The notes beneath the pieces were generated by a model. The model made no database searches, was not told the DNA's origin, and saw only the letters and a program-made list of their open reading frames with translations. This document shows, piece by piece, positions 1 to 8,617 of a stretch of DNA of 63,521 nucleotides (positions within the stretch are counted from its first letter, which is position 1; each line of letters begins with the position of its first letter). The stretch spans positions 1 through 63,521 of the forward strand of contig NZ_JXXU01000009.1 in assembly GCF_000967495.1 (NCBI RefSeq), in the 5' to 3' direction. The position numbers were made by a program, and so were the translations under genes. The stretch is from Vibrio neptunius (lineage in GTDB: Bacteria; Pseudomonadota; Gammaproteobacteria; Enterobacterales; Vibrionaceae).

Positions 1-100
1 CAATGTGTCTCCTTGTCGAATACTGAGAAGGTAGCAATCATTCCAATAAGAGTTTGTAATCAGTCCCTCGAAAAGGGGGAAATCATACTTATTTAGTCCT

Positions 101-130
101 TTTGGTGTGTGTCCTGAATTTAGAATTTAT
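101..130 (+). repeat. GTGTGTCC intergenic repeat, copy 1
   Basis: One copy of a short repeat with the core TTGGTGTGTGTCCTGAATTT, followed by a second GAATTTA unit. The same core recurs at 4621-4720, 8172-8250, 9158-9193 and 9758-9830, always between genes. This copy lies about 70 bases upstream of the TetR gene. Its function is unknown. Confidence 0.75.
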
Positions 131-152
131 AGCTACTTATCGATTGCAAAAA

Positions 153-166
153 AGTACGAACGTGCT
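153..166. promoter_or_regulatory. Candidate TetR operator (imperfect palindrome)
   Basis: AGTACGAACGTGCT is an inverted repeat of the form AGYACG-AA-CGTRCT with one mismatched pair. It lies 33-46 bases upstream of the TetR start codon, where an autorepressor would be expected to bind. Operator function is inference from position and symmetry only. Confidence 0.3.
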
Positions 167-198
167 AAAAATAATAAGAATAAATAAGTGAGAGTAAG

Positions 199-786
199 AT
201 GAGCAAAGGTAAAGTAACCCGAGACAATATCTTGAGTAAGGCATTTGAACTGGCGAGTGAAAATGGGCTGGAAAGCCTGACGATCGGTGAATTAGCTAAG
301 CAATGTGGGATGTCTAAAAGTGGTTTGTTTGCCCATTTTAACTCCAAAGATAACTTACAGATCGCGGTTTTGGAGCATGCGAACCTGATTTTTACCCAAC
401 GGGTGATTACGCCAGCGAGAGAGCAAAGTGCCCGTAGCCAAGAGCAGAAGATTCGGACCCTGTTGGATAACTGGCTGGGCTGGAATCATTCTTTTCAGGG
501 CAGTTGCATGTTTTTGGATGCATGGAAAGAAACCAACTCAGAAACGAATCTAACGCAGAAAGCGCTGAAAAAAACCATCGCAACTTGGATAGAATACTTG
601 CGAATTCAAGTGGCGAAAGGGGTCGAAAATGGTGAATTTCATCAGGATCTTGAACCCAAACAGGCCACTTTTGAATTGTATGGCTTGTATTTAAGTGCTC
701 ACCTGTTTTATTCAATACACGGGGAGCAGGAGAGCTATCAACATTTCTGGCAAGGCGTTGAACGCATGATAACAAGCTGGAAATAA
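199..786 (+). CDS. TetR/AcrR family transcriptional regulator
   Basis: 195 residues, the usual TetR length. The N-terminal 60 residues form the three-helix TetR DNA-binding domain: an ILSKAFELASENG helix, then TIGELAKQCGMSKSGLFAHF, the classic turn and recognition helix. The C-terminal two thirds are the variable ligand-binding and dimer domain, with no recognisable ligand signature. The ATG follows a GAGAGTAAG ribosome site. The next gene, an alpha/beta hydrolase 95 bases downstream on the same strand, is the likely target along with its own promoter. A palindrome sits just upstream of the start. The specific inducer cannot be deduced. Confidence 0.92.
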   Translation: MSKGKVTRDNILSKAFELASENGLESLTIGELAKQCGMSKSGLFAHFNSKDNLQIAVLEHANLIFTQRVITPAREQSARSQEQKIRTLLDNWLGWNHSFQGSCMFLDAWKETNSETNLTQKALKKTIATWIEYLRIQVAKGVENGEFHQDLEPKQATFELYGLYLSAHLFYSIHGEQESYQHFWQGVERMITSWK

Positions 787-795
787 GCATTTGCA

Positions 796-815
796 GGCTG
801 AGTTTAGGCTCAGCC
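796..815 (+). terminator. Hairpin after the TetR gene
   Basis: GGCTGAG, a six-base loop and CTCAGCC form a seven-base-pair stem just after the TetR stop codon, followed by an AT-rich stretch but not a clean T run. Probably a weak terminator or processing hairpin before the hydrolase gene. Confidence 0.4.
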
Positions 816-881
816 AATAATTTAACTAAAAATAGCACGGTCGTTCGCTTTTGTAAGGCGGACCCGAAAAGGATAACGACC

Positions 882-1730
882 ATGAGTGAGAAGATTTATT
901 TTAATACCTCGAACAAGTTTAGTGTTAAGAAGAGTTTGGTTAACCTGACGACACGCTTACACCACACATTGGCACCAAGTCATGCAAAGCAAACGGCGCG
1001 TAAACTTCTATTAACACCTGCGAGAACCAAGCCAAAAAATGCTCAACCTCAAGGTTTAGTTATAGGTGAAGTCCAATCTAAAGAAGGACCACTTAAAACA
1101 TATCAACTTGGTCAGGGCCCAGTTTGGGTACTGACTCACGGCTGGTCTGGTACGGCGAGCCAATTTTTTCCACTGATGGAACATATTGCGTCGCAGGGAT
1201 ACACCGCACTGGCTTACGATCATCCCGGGCATGGTGAAAGTGGTGGCTTGTACGGGCATATTCCGGCGTTTGTTCATGGCTTGGAGGCAATTCTTGATAG
1301 CGTGGATGAAGTGGCGGGTTTAGCGGGGCACAGTATGGGTACCGCTTCGGCGATTGAGTGTCACCATCAGAAACTGGTCGACAAGCCATTACTGCTTATT
1401 GCTCCGGTATTGGACTACCTGGATAACCTGTTTGGCAGTGTCGCCCGTTCTGGCTACTCGGTGCGTTTGTTCAGTGCGGTGGTGTCGGAAGTGGAAGAGC
1501 AATACCGCTATCCAATTCAGTCGATTGACCCTTACAGCAAGCTCAAGTTACGTCAATCGAAAACCATCATAGTGCATGACGAAGGAGACAAATTTACCAA
1601 GTTCTCTGTATCGCAGAAAGCGGCGCAGGAGATGGATAATGTCACCTTGGTGGCGACTCAGGGGCAAGGGCATGGGAGAGTAATGAAATGCGCTCAAGTC
1701 ATGCAAAGTTTTGATGAGTTGATTGCGTAG
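882..1730 (+). CDS. Alpha/beta-fold hydrolase
   Basis: 282 residues. After about 60 variable basic residues come the landmarks of an alpha/beta hydrolase: VWVLTHGWSG (oxyanion-hole HG region), the YDHPGHGES strand, and the nucleophile elbow GHSMG with the catalytic serine. A histidine near the C-terminus (GQGHGRVM) probably completes the triad, with an aspartate in HDEGDKF. There is no signal peptide, so it is likely cytoplasmic. A weak hairpin separates it from the TetR gene, which probably controls it. It resembles small-molecule esterases or lysophospholipase-like enzymes; the substrate is unknown. Confidence 0.85.
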   Translation: MSEKIYFNTSNKFSVKKSLVNLTTRLHHTLAPSHAKQTARKLLLTPARTKPKNAQPQGLVIGEVQSKEGPLKTYQLGQGPVWVLTHGWSGTASQFFPLMEHIASQGYTALAYDHPGHGESGGLYGHIPAFVHGLEAILDSVDEVAGLAGHSMGTASAIECHHQKLVDKPLLLIAPVLDYLDNLFGSVARSGYSVRLFSAVVSEVEEQYRYPIQSIDPYSKLKLRQSKTIIVHDEGDKFTKFSVSQKAAQEMDNVTLVATQGQGHGRVMKCAQVMQSFDELIA

Positions 1731-1782
1731 TAGACAAATTGGTTATAAATAAAACTCCTTTTATTTCATTATGTTAAAAACC

Positions 1783-1807
1783 TTAACCATGTTTTTGATA
1801 TGGTTAA
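1783..1807. other. Inverted repeat in the DASS transporter leader
   Basis: TTAACCAT and ATGGTTAA form a perfect eight-base inverted repeat around nine bases. It could be an RNA hairpin or a protein operator in the 160-base leader of the anion transporter gene. It has no T run, so it is a poor terminator candidate. Confidence 0.4.
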
Positions 1808-1825
1808 CAATTTAGAAATGAAAAG

Positions 1826-1886
1826 TATTTCCTCATGCATATCTGTGGGACCATTTGCATTGCCATCTGGCCCTCATGAGGAAATA
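1826..1886 (+). promoter_or_regulatory. Hairpin that can sequester the transporter ribosome site
   Basis: TATTTCCTCATG (1826-1837) is exactly complementary to CATGAGGAAATA (1875-1886), giving a 12-base-pair stem around 37 bases. The 3' arm contains the GAGGAAA ribosome binding site of the downstream ATG at 1892. In the folded RNA the ribosome site would be hidden, so this looks like a translational switch controlled by a ligand, a small RNA or temperature. The pairing is seen directly; the regulation is inference. Confidence 0.5.
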
Positions 1887-1891
1887 TAATA

Positions 1892-3280
1892 ATGAATAGA
1901 AATGATAGTGTTCCATTGCCCACAAATACCCGGGAGTGGCTGTTAAACCGCAACAGTCTGATTGTTCTCGCCAATATTGTCTTATTTGCAACGCTTTACC
2001 TGACACTGCCCTTCGAACCTCAGGTCGTGCTTGGTCTTAGCATGCTAACGTTTGTTGCCATTCTTTGGCTGACTGAAGCGTTGCACGTTACCGTTACCGC
2101 TATTCTGGTGCCCGTTATGGCGGTTTTATTTGGTGTGTTTGATACTCAAACGGCCCTAAATAATTTTGCCAATTCCATCATCTTCTTGTTCCTTGGTGGT
2201 TTTGCATTAGCTGCGGCGATGCATCGTCAGGGGCTAGATAAAGTCATTGCTGATAAAGTGTTGATCATAGCTAAAGGCAAGATGAGCGTTGCCGTCTTTA
2301 TGCTGTTTGGTGTGACGGCTGCGTTGTCCATGTGGATCAGTAATACGGCGACCACAGCGATGATGTTGCCGCTAGTGCTCGGTGTCTTGAGTAAAGTCAA
2401 TTCCGAAAGTGGTCACAAAACTTATGTATTTGTCCTACTCGGAATCGCTTACAGCGCCAGTATCGGCGGTATCGCGACCATCGTTGGCAGCCCACCGAAT
2501 GCTATTGCAGCGGCCGAAGTGGGGCTGAGTTTTACAGATTGGATGCGCTTTGGCCTGCCGACTGCCATCATCTTGCTGCCTATCGCTGTCGCAGTCTTGT
2601 TCTTGGTACTGAAGCCAGACCTGAACGGCCAATTTGAACTTAACGATGCTCCAGTCAACTGGGATAAAGGTAAAATTGTCACCTTAGGTATTTTTGCCGT
2701 AACGGTTTGCCTGTGGATTTTCAGTAAGCCAATCAATGCGTTGATTGGTGGTTACGCTAAGTTCGACACGGTTGTCGCTTTGGGTGCGATTGTCGCGGTT
2801 AACTTTGCTCGAGTAGTGCATTGGAAAGATATCGAGAAGACGGCAGACTGGGGAGTACTGTTGTTGTTTGGTGGCGGTATCTGTCTTAGCAACGTACTGA
2901 AGGCAACCGGCACTAGCGTATTCTTAGCCAACGGTTTGAGTGAATTGATTTCACACCTAGGCATCTTCTTTATTGTTGCGGTGATTGCTGTATTTGTGGT
3001 CTTTCTGACAGAGTTTGCTAGCAACACCGCCAGTGCGGCGCTGCTTATCCCCGTATTCGCCAGCGTGGCAGAAGCGTTCGGATTGTCGCCTGTGGTGCTT
3101 TCGGTATTGATCGCCGTGGCGGCCTCTTGTGCCTTTATGCTGCCCGTTGCTACTCCGCCCAATGCTATTGTATTTGGCTCGGGTCACGTTAAGCAAAGCG
3201 AAATGATGCGTGTTGGCCTGATCCTCAATATCGCGTGTATTGTCGTACTGACCTTTATCGCCATGACATTCTGGGCATAA
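1892..3280 (+). CDS. DASS/SLC13 family anion:Na+ symporter
   Basis: 462 residues with about 11-12 hydrophobic segments, the usual size for the divalent anion/Na+ symporter family (CitT, SdcS, VcINDY relatives). The two SNT-type motifs that bind Na+ and substrate carboxylates are visible as [13 protein letters not shown] near residue 150 and [13 protein letters not shown] near 375. The repeated PPNAI loops ([22 protein letters not shown]) are also diagnostic. It sits in the inner membrane and probably imports a C4/C6 dicarboxylate or related anion; the exact substrate cannot be read from sequence. It is monocistronic, with a terminator downstream, and its leader can fold to cover the ribosome site. 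Confidence 0.88.
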   Translation: MNRNDSVPLPTNTREWLLNRNSLIVLANIVLFATLYLTLPFEPQVVLGLSMLTFVAILWLTEALHVTVTAILVPVMAVLFGVFDTQTALNNFANSIIFLFLGGFALAAAMHRQGLDKVIADKVLIIAKGKMSVAVFMLFGVTAALSMWISNTATTAMMLPLVLGVLSKVNSESGHKTYVFVLLGIAYSASIGGIATIVGSPPNAIAAAEVGLSFTDWMRFGLPTAIILLPIAVAVLFLVLKPDLNGQFELNDAPVNWDKGKIVTLGIFAVTVCLWIFSKPINALIGGYAKFDTVVALGAIVAVNFARVVHWKDIEKTADWGVLLLFGGGICLSNVLKATGTSVFLANGLSELISHLGIFFIVAVIAVFVVFLTEFASNTASAALLIPVFASVAEAFGLSPVVLSVLIAVAASCAFMLPVATPPNAIVFGSGHVKQSEMMRVGLILNIACIVVLTFIAMTFWA

Positions 3281-3339
3281 GTCAACGAAGTACCTCTCTT
3301 AAAGCCTTGAGCGTATCTTGGCTAGGCTTTTCCCTTAAA

Positions 3340-3375
3340 AATCACTGCCTCTCGATAATAAGAGGCAGTGATTTA
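3340..3375 (+). terminator. Intrinsic terminator after the DASS gene
   Basis: TCACTGCCTCT and AGAGGCAGTGA form an 11-base-pair GC-containing stem around an AT-rich loop, with A and T stretches on its two sides. It can work in either direction and ends the transporter transcript. Confidence 0.75.
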
Positions 3376-3553
3376 TCTCCTTGATTGTATAAAGTTAGTG
3401 AATGCTCTGACTTATGTGATTCATGTCTTAGCTCTGACCAGAATGGATTGAAGATTGTTCAGTAAAAAGTAGCATGCGGCGTTTTGTAAAATAAAACGCT
3501 TAGTTGGTTTTGCAACAGCTAAACGTGTTACGAGCAAACTTAGGAACAACAGC

Positions 3554-4546
3554 ATGTCTATGTACGATTTTTCCCAACATTATTTTCCAGAACGATTAAA
3601 AGAGTCTGGCGCGCTAGAAGGTCGCCCTCAGGACCTGATAGTTCAAGTACATCGCCGTATAGAGACGTTTAATTCATTAGGCAATGAACGATACCCTTTT
3701 GTTATGGAGCGTGTTGCCTACAAGTTGGTTGGGTATGCAGTTCAATGTGAAATCTTTGGTTGCGCACATCACCAAGTAAAGTGGCTACTGAAAGAGGCGG
3801 TTAATGCCTACCGTGCGCACTTTAATATGGAGCGTCTGCCGGGTAAGCAAGTCACTTTTGAACTGTTTGGTAAGACTCGCCGCGCTACCAGCGAAGAAAA
3901 GTCACACTATACACGTAATGCTCTATGGTTAAATGCCGTCTGTCTTGCTGAGTTGGTCGGCGATAAACCAGCCCTGGCAGATTTATTGGCTTACCCTACA
4001 GAGAACTTTCTAAACGTGGGCAGCATTTCGCCCGTTAAAACAACGGTTCATTTTGTCGACCTAGTTAAAACGTTTTTTGGCCGAGAGCAGGATACTCAAG
4101 TAAAAAGTGACGTTTTCAACCGCTATAATGCTCTGGCTCAGCCAGGTGTAATTACATCAATTGATACGGAATTGGCTGAAACTTATGCTTGGTTTATGAA
4201 GATACCGCTTTTTCAGCTGGTCGGTTATTTATGGGGTGCTCAGCAGGAATCGTTGGAGGACATCGTTCAAGCCGCGATGCAAGCTAACTACGATTACTTT
4301 AGCGAAATTGCACCAGAGCCTGGAGAATGTAAAGGAGAAGATTCCCTTGAGCTTAATGATCATTATGCACGATTGCATATTCATATACTGGCATTTTTAC
4401 GTGTTATTTACCAACAGAAAGGGCAAGTCGTGGATATTAAATCACCATTCTTACCTTTGTGGTTAATTAAAGGCGAAGGCCCTAGCCTAGCAATGCTCAA
4501 TCAAGAGCCACCTGTTTTCGACTTAGCTATGTTTCAGCATAAGTGA
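3554..4546 (+). CDS. Probable Imm49-family immunity protein
   Basis: 330 residues, all-helical in appearance, with no signal peptide or membrane segment. Its layout resembles the Imm49 family of polymorphic-toxin immunity proteins: a conserved N-terminal helical block (YPFVMERVAYKLVGYAV), a middle with many Ala/Leu/Glu helices, and a terminal block ending in SPFLPLWLIKGEGP. That assignment rests on remembered family character rather than a search. No toxin gene lies next to it, so it may be an orphan immunity gene kept for protection against competitors. The start follows an AGGAACA ribosome site. A GCGTTTT/AAAACGC hairpin (3479-3499) lies upstream, and a CACCTAG/CTAGGTG hairpin plus a repeat cluster lie downstream. 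Confidence 0.5.
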   Translation: MSMYDFSQHYFPERLKESGALEGRPQDLIVQVHRRIETFNSLGNERYPFVMERVAYKLVGYAVQCEIFGCAHHQVKWLLKEAVNAYRAHFNMERLPGKQVTFELFGKTRRATSEEKSHYTRNALWLNAVCLAELVGDKPALADLLAYPTENFLNVGSISPVKTTVHFVDLVKTFFGREQDTQVKSDVFNRYNALAQPGVITSIDTELAETYAWFMKIPLFQLVGYLWGAQQESLEDIVQAAMQANYDYFSEIAPEPGECKGEDSLELNDHYARLHIHILAFLRVIYQQKGQVVDIKSPFLPLWLIKGEGPSLAMLNQEPPVFDLAMFQHK

Positions 4547-4560
4547 ATAAGAATACCTGC

Positions 4561-4584
4561 CACCTAGAATATGGGCACTAGGTG
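4561..4584 (+). terminator. Hairpin after the Imm49-like gene
   Basis: CACCTAG and CTAGGTG pair around ten bases 15 bases after the stop codon. There is no strong T run, so termination may be weak. Confidence 0.4.
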
Positions 4585-4620
4585 ACTGGTAGTGGGCCTG
4601 TTTATGGTTAGTTGCAGTAA

Positions 4621-4720
4621 GGTGTGTGTCCCAAATCTATTGTGTGTCCCAAATCTATTGGTGTGTCCCGAATCTAGAATCTTGGAATCTATTGGTGTGT
4701 GTCCCGAATCTATAGAATCT
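4621..4720 (+). repeat. GTGTGTCC repeat cluster, copy 2 (four tandem units)
   Basis: Four imperfect units of the GTGTGTCCC(A/G)AATCTA repeat stand head to tail in about 100 bases, with extra GAATCTA fragments between them. This is the largest cluster in the window and separates the Imm49-like gene from the convergent histidine kinase. The internal tandem growth suggests slippage or repeated insertion. Confidence 0.8.
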
Positions 4721-4743
4721 ATAATCTATCAATTATTTCTTAA

Positions 4744-6249
4744 TTATTTTGCCCTCTTCAACCTAACGTCCACTTTTAAGCCCTTTTGGCGGTAGAGAGT
4801 CGAGTTACAGAACTTAACGTCACCAGACATTTTTGCTATGGCGCTGGTGACGAAACTTAGCCCTAATCCATTGCCCTCTGTTGAGCGACTCGCTTCCTGT
4901 CTGAAGAACTTTTGCCCGAGCTTAGTTAAGCTTTGCGCTTCCACACCGCCACCCTGATCAGCAATGGATAAGATGATGTGATCATTGTCGGCATACGTAG
5001 TGATTTCAATGCATCCTTCTACTGGTGAGAACTTGGCAGCGTTATCGATAAGATTGCAAATCACCTGAAACAGCAGCTCATCGTTTGCCATAACTTGTAA
5101 ATCGGGCCCTAGGTTTAGCGTCAGGTCGAGTTGTTTTTCTTCCATAACCGGCTCATAAAGCTCTTGGACACTATTGATGACGGTGCTGATATGATTGGTC
5201 TGGATGTCGAGTGTTTCACTACCTCGTTCAAGGCGGTTGATTCGCAGCAGTGTATTAAAGGTGTGAACCAGCTTTCCGAGTGTGATTTCCAAATCAATCA
5301 ACTGAGGGTTTTCAGCCGCTAACCTTTGCACTTTGTTGTACACCGCGGTGATCGGAGTACGTAAATCATGGGCAATGTTATTTGCTTGCTCGCGTGTGGT
5401 ATTGACCTGCTCTTCAATGCTATCTAGCATCAAGTTAATCTGTTGGCTGGTTTCTGCGAGTGGGCCACTAAGTTGATCAATTTCAATCCGTTGTTTAAGG
5501 CTGTTGGTCTGTTGAATTTTTTGGCTGGTGGCATTGATGTCGGTCAAGCGTGCTTTGATATTACGTAGCATCAGCATGGTGACCAGATAACCCACCACCA
5601 GAACGGCCCCTATGCTCATCAATAGTAAGTTGATCGTGTTGGTAAAAGAGTCGAAGTAGTCCAAATTGAGTGAGATATACATCACTTGCCATTGTGATTG
5701 GCTAGGTAGCAGTAGCATGATGGTCGTGTCATTATTGATCGGATGAGCAAGTGCAGGCTGCTCAACATCGGGGTTACTTCGCAGCAGTTCGAGCATTTTA
5801 TGTTCGGCTTCTGCATCGTCTAAGCCGCTGAAGGTGATTCCAAAACGTACCTCAGATAATGAAAGTGCGTCGGCGTCTTGATCATCATGTGCAATCATGC
5901 CGAGCTCATCAAGTAGAGAGGCTTCACCTGCAGCCAGCTCCCAATCTTGTGGAAAGAACTCTTCACCGAGCACGTCGCTGAGTTGTTTATTGCTGACGAT
6001 AGGACCAAGTTGATAATAAAACAGGGGGTTACCTTCCTGTCGAATCAGCTCTTTCAGCACGATCGATTGCCCTTCGTCATACCAGAGGTCTTCGACCATT
6101 CGAGCTTCTGACTCCAGCAAAGGATAGGCCCCCACATCGAGCACCCAGCTGCTGAGTTCTTTTTTGGCAAACAGAATGCTCAGAATTCCGGCCATCACCA
6201 GAACGCCATAAAAAGAGAGGAACTTTTTAAACGGATCAGTCAGGAACAT
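4744..6249 (-). CDS. Sensor histidine kinase
   Basis: 501 residues. One membrane segment lies at about 11-28 and another at 207-228, enclosing a periplasmic sensor domain of about 180 residues without a recognised fold. A HAMP-like linker follows, then the HisKA motif NNIAHDLRTPI with phosphoacceptor His294. The ATPase domain shows the N box NLIDNAAKFSP, the G1 box DQGGG and the G2 box GNGLGLSFV. Its start overlaps the response regulator gene by 14 bases, so the two are co-translated. It presumably phosphorylates that regulator; the PepSY protein encoded upstream may be part of the sensing circuit. Confidence 0.93.
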   Translation of the reverse strand: MFLTDPFKKFLSFYGVLVMAGILSILFAKKELSSWVLDVGAYPLLESEARMVEDLWYDEGQSIVLKELIRQEGNPLFYYQLGPIVSNKQLSDVLGEEFFPQDWELAAGEASLLDELGMIAHDDQDADALSLSEVRFGITFSGLDDAEAEHKMLELLRSNPDVEQPALAHPINNDTTIMLLLPSQSQWQVMYISLNLDYFDSFTNTINLLLMSIGAVLVVGYLVTMLMLRNIKARLTDINATSQKIQQTNSLKQRIEIDQLSGPLAETSQQINLMLDSIEEQVNTTREQANNIAHDLRTPITAVYNKVQRLAAENPQLIDLEITLGKLVHTFNTLLRINRLERGSETLDIQTNHISTVINSVQELYEPVMEEKQLDLTLNLGPDLQVMANDELLFQVICNLIDNAAKFSPVEGCIEITTYADNDHIILSIADQGGGVEAQSLTKLGQKFFRQEASRSTEGNGLGLSFVTSAIAKMSGDVKFCNSTLYRQKGLKVDVRLKRAK

Positions 6250-6934
6250 CGTTTTTTACCTGAAGAATATAACCCGCGCCACGCACGGTATGGAGTAGGG
6301 GAGTGTGGCCATCAAGGTCGATTTTCTTTCTCAATCGACTGATATGAACATCGATGACATTGGTTTGCGGGTCAAAACTGAAGCTCCAGACTTTTTCCAG
6401 TAACATGGTTCGGGTGATGACTCTCCCTGCATTGCTCATCAAGTACTGGAGGATCTGAAATTCTCGATTGTTAAAGCTTATTTCTGTGTTGCCACGTTTT
6501 GCCTGACGGGATAACAAATCCAGCTCCAAATCGTCGATCACTAACACCCTGCGATCGGATTTGTCAGTCGTCGCTCCTGCTCTTATCGCAAGTAGCTCAA
6601 CTCTAGCCAGTAGCTCTGAAAAAGCGAACGGCTTCACCAGATAATCGTCGCAGCCATTGCGTAGCCCGTTAACTCGTTCTTCAACACTGTCCAAGGCGCT
6701 GAGAATGAGGATAGGTGTCTCTTTACCGCTGGAACGAATCGCTTTCACCATTTGTAAGCCATCCACTTCCGGCATCATGCGGTCGGTGATGATGACATCG
6801 TAGTCAGACTGCATGACACTGATCAGGCCCAGCTTGCCATTTTCAACCACGTCGATCTGATGACCACTTTGGGTAAAGCTTTGACGCAAAAAATCGGCCT
6901 GTTCCTGATTGTCTTCAACGAGTAATAGTTTCAT
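6236..6934 (-). CDS. OmpR-family response regulator
   Basis: 232 residues. The receiver domain (1-120) has the phosphoacceptor in VIITDRMMPEVDG, the paired acidic residues in LLVEDN and the conserved lysine in YLVKPF. The C-terminal winged-helix DNA-binding domain (about 135-228) carries FNNREFQILQYLMSNAG and the RLRKKID recognition region. It is the second gene of a PepSY-regulator-kinase unit on the minus strand. The linker region and the PepSY partner resemble QseB/TctD-type systems, but no specific orthologue is claimed. Confidence 0.94.
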   Translation of the reverse strand: MKLLLVEDNQEQADFLRQSFTQSGHQIDVVENGKLGLISVMQSDYDVIITDRMMPEVDGLQMVKAIRSSGKETPILILSALDSVEERVNGLRNGCDDYLVKPFAFSELLARVELLAIRAGATTDKSDRRVLVIDDLELDLLSRQAKRGNTEISFNNREFQILQYLMSNAGRVITRTMLLEKVWSFSFDPQTNVIDVHISRLRKKIDLDGHTPLLHTVRGAGYILQVKNDVPD

Positions 6935-6956
6935 CTATGGGTTCACTCACTGCTTT

Positions 6957-6976
6957 GCCCTGACGGTGGTCAGGGC
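6957..6976 (-). terminator. Hairpin between the PepSY gene and the two-component genes
   Basis: GCCCTGAC and GTCAGGGC pair perfectly around four bases. No T run follows on the minus strand, so it is more likely a partial attenuator or RNA-processing/stability hairpin that lets the PepSY message exceed that of the regulator and kinase. Confidence 0.4.
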
Positions 6977-7024
6977 TTGAGATATCATCGACTTAATATA
7001 CGCTGATGATCAAATAATCTTAAA

Positions 7025-7555
7025 TTATAGTTCTGCCATGTTATGCATTTCGACATGCTCGTCATACATTTCCATGTCATCCCAAGACTCTGGGCTAATA
7101 GAAGTGACTTTGAGTGTGTTGGCGTCGATTTGGAGCATCGTTGCTTCCTCAGCGTAAGCTTTGTCCATGATCATCACTTGATAAACGACACCGACCGGCT
7201 GATATTCTTTAAACGCTTCGCCAATCTGTCCACGAAAGTTGTTCTCTACAAAGGTCAGAACGTCCAGCAGGTTGTATTTGGCGGAGCGGGTGTCGACCAC
7301 CTGACTCGCACCGCCTTGGCCATCGAGTTTGACAAGCTTCGGCGGGTTGCTTTCCTCGACCTGAGCCACGTATTGGTCTTTGCCATTTTCATCGACCGCT
7401 AAAGCGATGTACTCATACTTAGCTGGGTGTTCACGTTTGATTTGCTGCAATGCTTCGACTGCGCTGACCGCAGGACCGTGTTGAATCTCGTTCGCCATCG
7501 CTGGCGTGATCATGGTGAGTGAAAGACAAATGAAAGCAATGGATGATTTGAACAT
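7025..7555 (-). CDS. Secreted PepSY-domain protein
   Basis: 176 residues when started at the ATG at 7555; a longer open frame upstream lacks a signal sequence at its start. Residues 1-21 are a clear signal peptide ending in TPAMANE. The rest contains one or two PepSY-like units (SAVEALQQIKREHPAKYEYIAL, and LQIDANTLKVTSI near the end), a periplasmic fold thought to bind or inhibit proteases or act in sensing. It is the first gene before a response regulator and kinase on the same strand and is probably their target or co-sensor. The exact role is unknown. Confidence 0.75.
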   Translation of the reverse strand: MFKSSIAFICLSLTMITPAMANEIQHGPAVSAVEALQQIKREHPAKYEYIALAVDENGKDQYVAQVEESNPPKLVKLDGQGGASQVVDTRSAKYNLLDVLTFVENNFRGQIGEAFKEYQPVGVVYQVMIMDKAYAEEATMLQIDANTLKVTSISPESWDDMEMYDEHVEMHNMAEL

Positions 7556-7785
7556 AATGTAATCCTTGTTAGGTAGTGGATGTTGTGTAGACCGAAACAA
7601 GATTACGTTGCAGACCTTAACCCCTTCTAACCTGAACATTACAAATAATTCATCTAACTGATGATTTGTTGCAGGCTAGACAGTGAAAGAATAATTGCTC
7701 AACTTTTGACTTCGCTCAAAGTCTGTTATGGCGAAAAAGAGACGTGCTACTCATACTTAAGGGGTATAAATACGGAGTGCAAGTG

Positions 7786-8037
7786 ATGAAAAATGAACTC
7801 GACCCGACCAAGATACTTCACGCGTATGAGACGGTGATGTCGAACGGGACGCCGACTGAATATGGCAAGATGTATGAAGGGATAGAAGCCTTCTCCGACT
7901 ACGATGGGTACAGTGTGTATTTACGTGGTAACGGCGTTGAGCTTAAGATCGGCTTCCACAATACCTATCATTTGGATTACGATCAGGAGCATCTGCGTGA
8001 CTCCTTCCTCAAGAAAGTCGCCACACTCGCAAAGTAA
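7786..8037 (+). CDS. DUF3081 family protein
   Basis: 83 residues. The ATG at 7786 is chosen over an upstream TTG because GGAG lies eight bases before it and the family normally begins MKNE. The sequence (LDPTKILHAYETV, then YDGYSVYLRGNGVEL) matches the short DUF3081 proteins common in Vibrio and relatives. It is probably a soluble cytoplasmic protein of unknown function. It stands alone between the PepSY gene and a strong terminator. Confidence 0.75.
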   Translation: MKNELDPTKILHAYETVMSNGTPTEYGKMYEGIEAFSDYDGYSVYLRGNGVELKIGFHNTYHLDYDQEHLRDSFLKKVATLAK

Positions 8038-8112
8038 TGTAGCAATGATACGGAAGGCCACGAAATTGAAGTGATCCATCAAGTGGGACAACTCGGTTAA
8101 GTGGCTTGTAAG

Positions 8113-8149
8113 GCCTGACTTCGATTCAATCGCAGTCAGGCTTTTTCGT
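8113..8149 (+). terminator. Intrinsic terminator after the DUF3081 gene
   Basis: GCCTGAC and GTCAGGC enclose a loop that itself contains a CGATT/AATCG pairing, and the stem is followed by TTTTTCGTTTT. A clear rho-independent terminator. Confidence 0.85.
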
Positions 8150-8171
8150 TTTGCCATGAAGCGATTCGTCA

Positions 8172-8250
8172 TTTTGGTGTGTGTCCCGAATCTATCGCCC
8201 GAATCTATCGGTGTGTGTCCTGAATCTATAGTGTCAATCTATCAAATCTA
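8172..8250 (+). repeat. GTGTGTCC repeat, copy 3
   Basis: Two GGTGTGTGTCC(C/T)GAATCTAT units are separated by a CGCCCGAATCTAT fragment and followed by degenerate ATCTAT units. It sits at the left edge of the satellite-like leader. Confidence 0.78.
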
Positions 8251-8446
8251 ACAAAGTACTGATTTCTGAACAGTTAATCGGCCTGCGCGCTGAAAGCGTT
8301 GACTCTTCTGAACCCCAGCGATATCCTGCAAAAGCACTGGCAAAATCCAGTGCCAGGATTGAACCCCTGCAAAAAAACACTCAACACATAGTTGGCAATT
8401 GAAAGGTTGCCTATCGCTATGTGAGCTTCGGCACATCCGTCGAAAC

Positions 8447-8475
8447 TCGAATTGCTTGCTTTTTGCGCAATTCGA
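8447..8475 (+). ncRNA. Candidate P4 CI-RNA-like structured leader element
   Basis: TCGAATTGC and GCAATTCGA form a nine-base-pair stem around 11 bases in the leader of the gene at 8618. In P4-type satellites a small immunity RNA with such a stem is processed from the leader of the Ash/Kil-type region. Here only the stem and the Ash-like overlapping reading frame are seen; identity as a regulatory RNA is inference. Confidence 0.25.
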
Positions 8476-8617
8476 CGCGGTATTACGGTGGGCTGGGCGA
8501 GGCAGCTTCGGCTGGCCGTTTCTGAGTGTTGCGGTAGGTTCAACCTTGTTCAGTTCACCACCCTTTATTATGGGGTCTCTGTGTGGTGATGGAAATGTTT
8601 TCCTGTTGGAGGTTACC

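Larger units (their letters stand above)
8038..8617. other. 580-base non-coding stretch: terminator, repeat, satellite-like leader
   Basis: No convincing separate gene. From left to right it contains the terminator of the DUF3081 gene, repeat copy 3, and from about 8250 a structured leader whose plus frame stays open from 8399 into the next gene. The overlapping frames (one plus-strand reading gives RWAGRGSFGWP and VGSTLFSSPP) recall the leader regions of P4-like satellites and Ash/Icd-type phage genes. Confidence 0.5.

Noticed and set aside
2752..3196. Long minus-strand frames inside the DASS transporter gene
   Set aside because: They mirror the codon pattern of the real gene and have no ribosome site or family.
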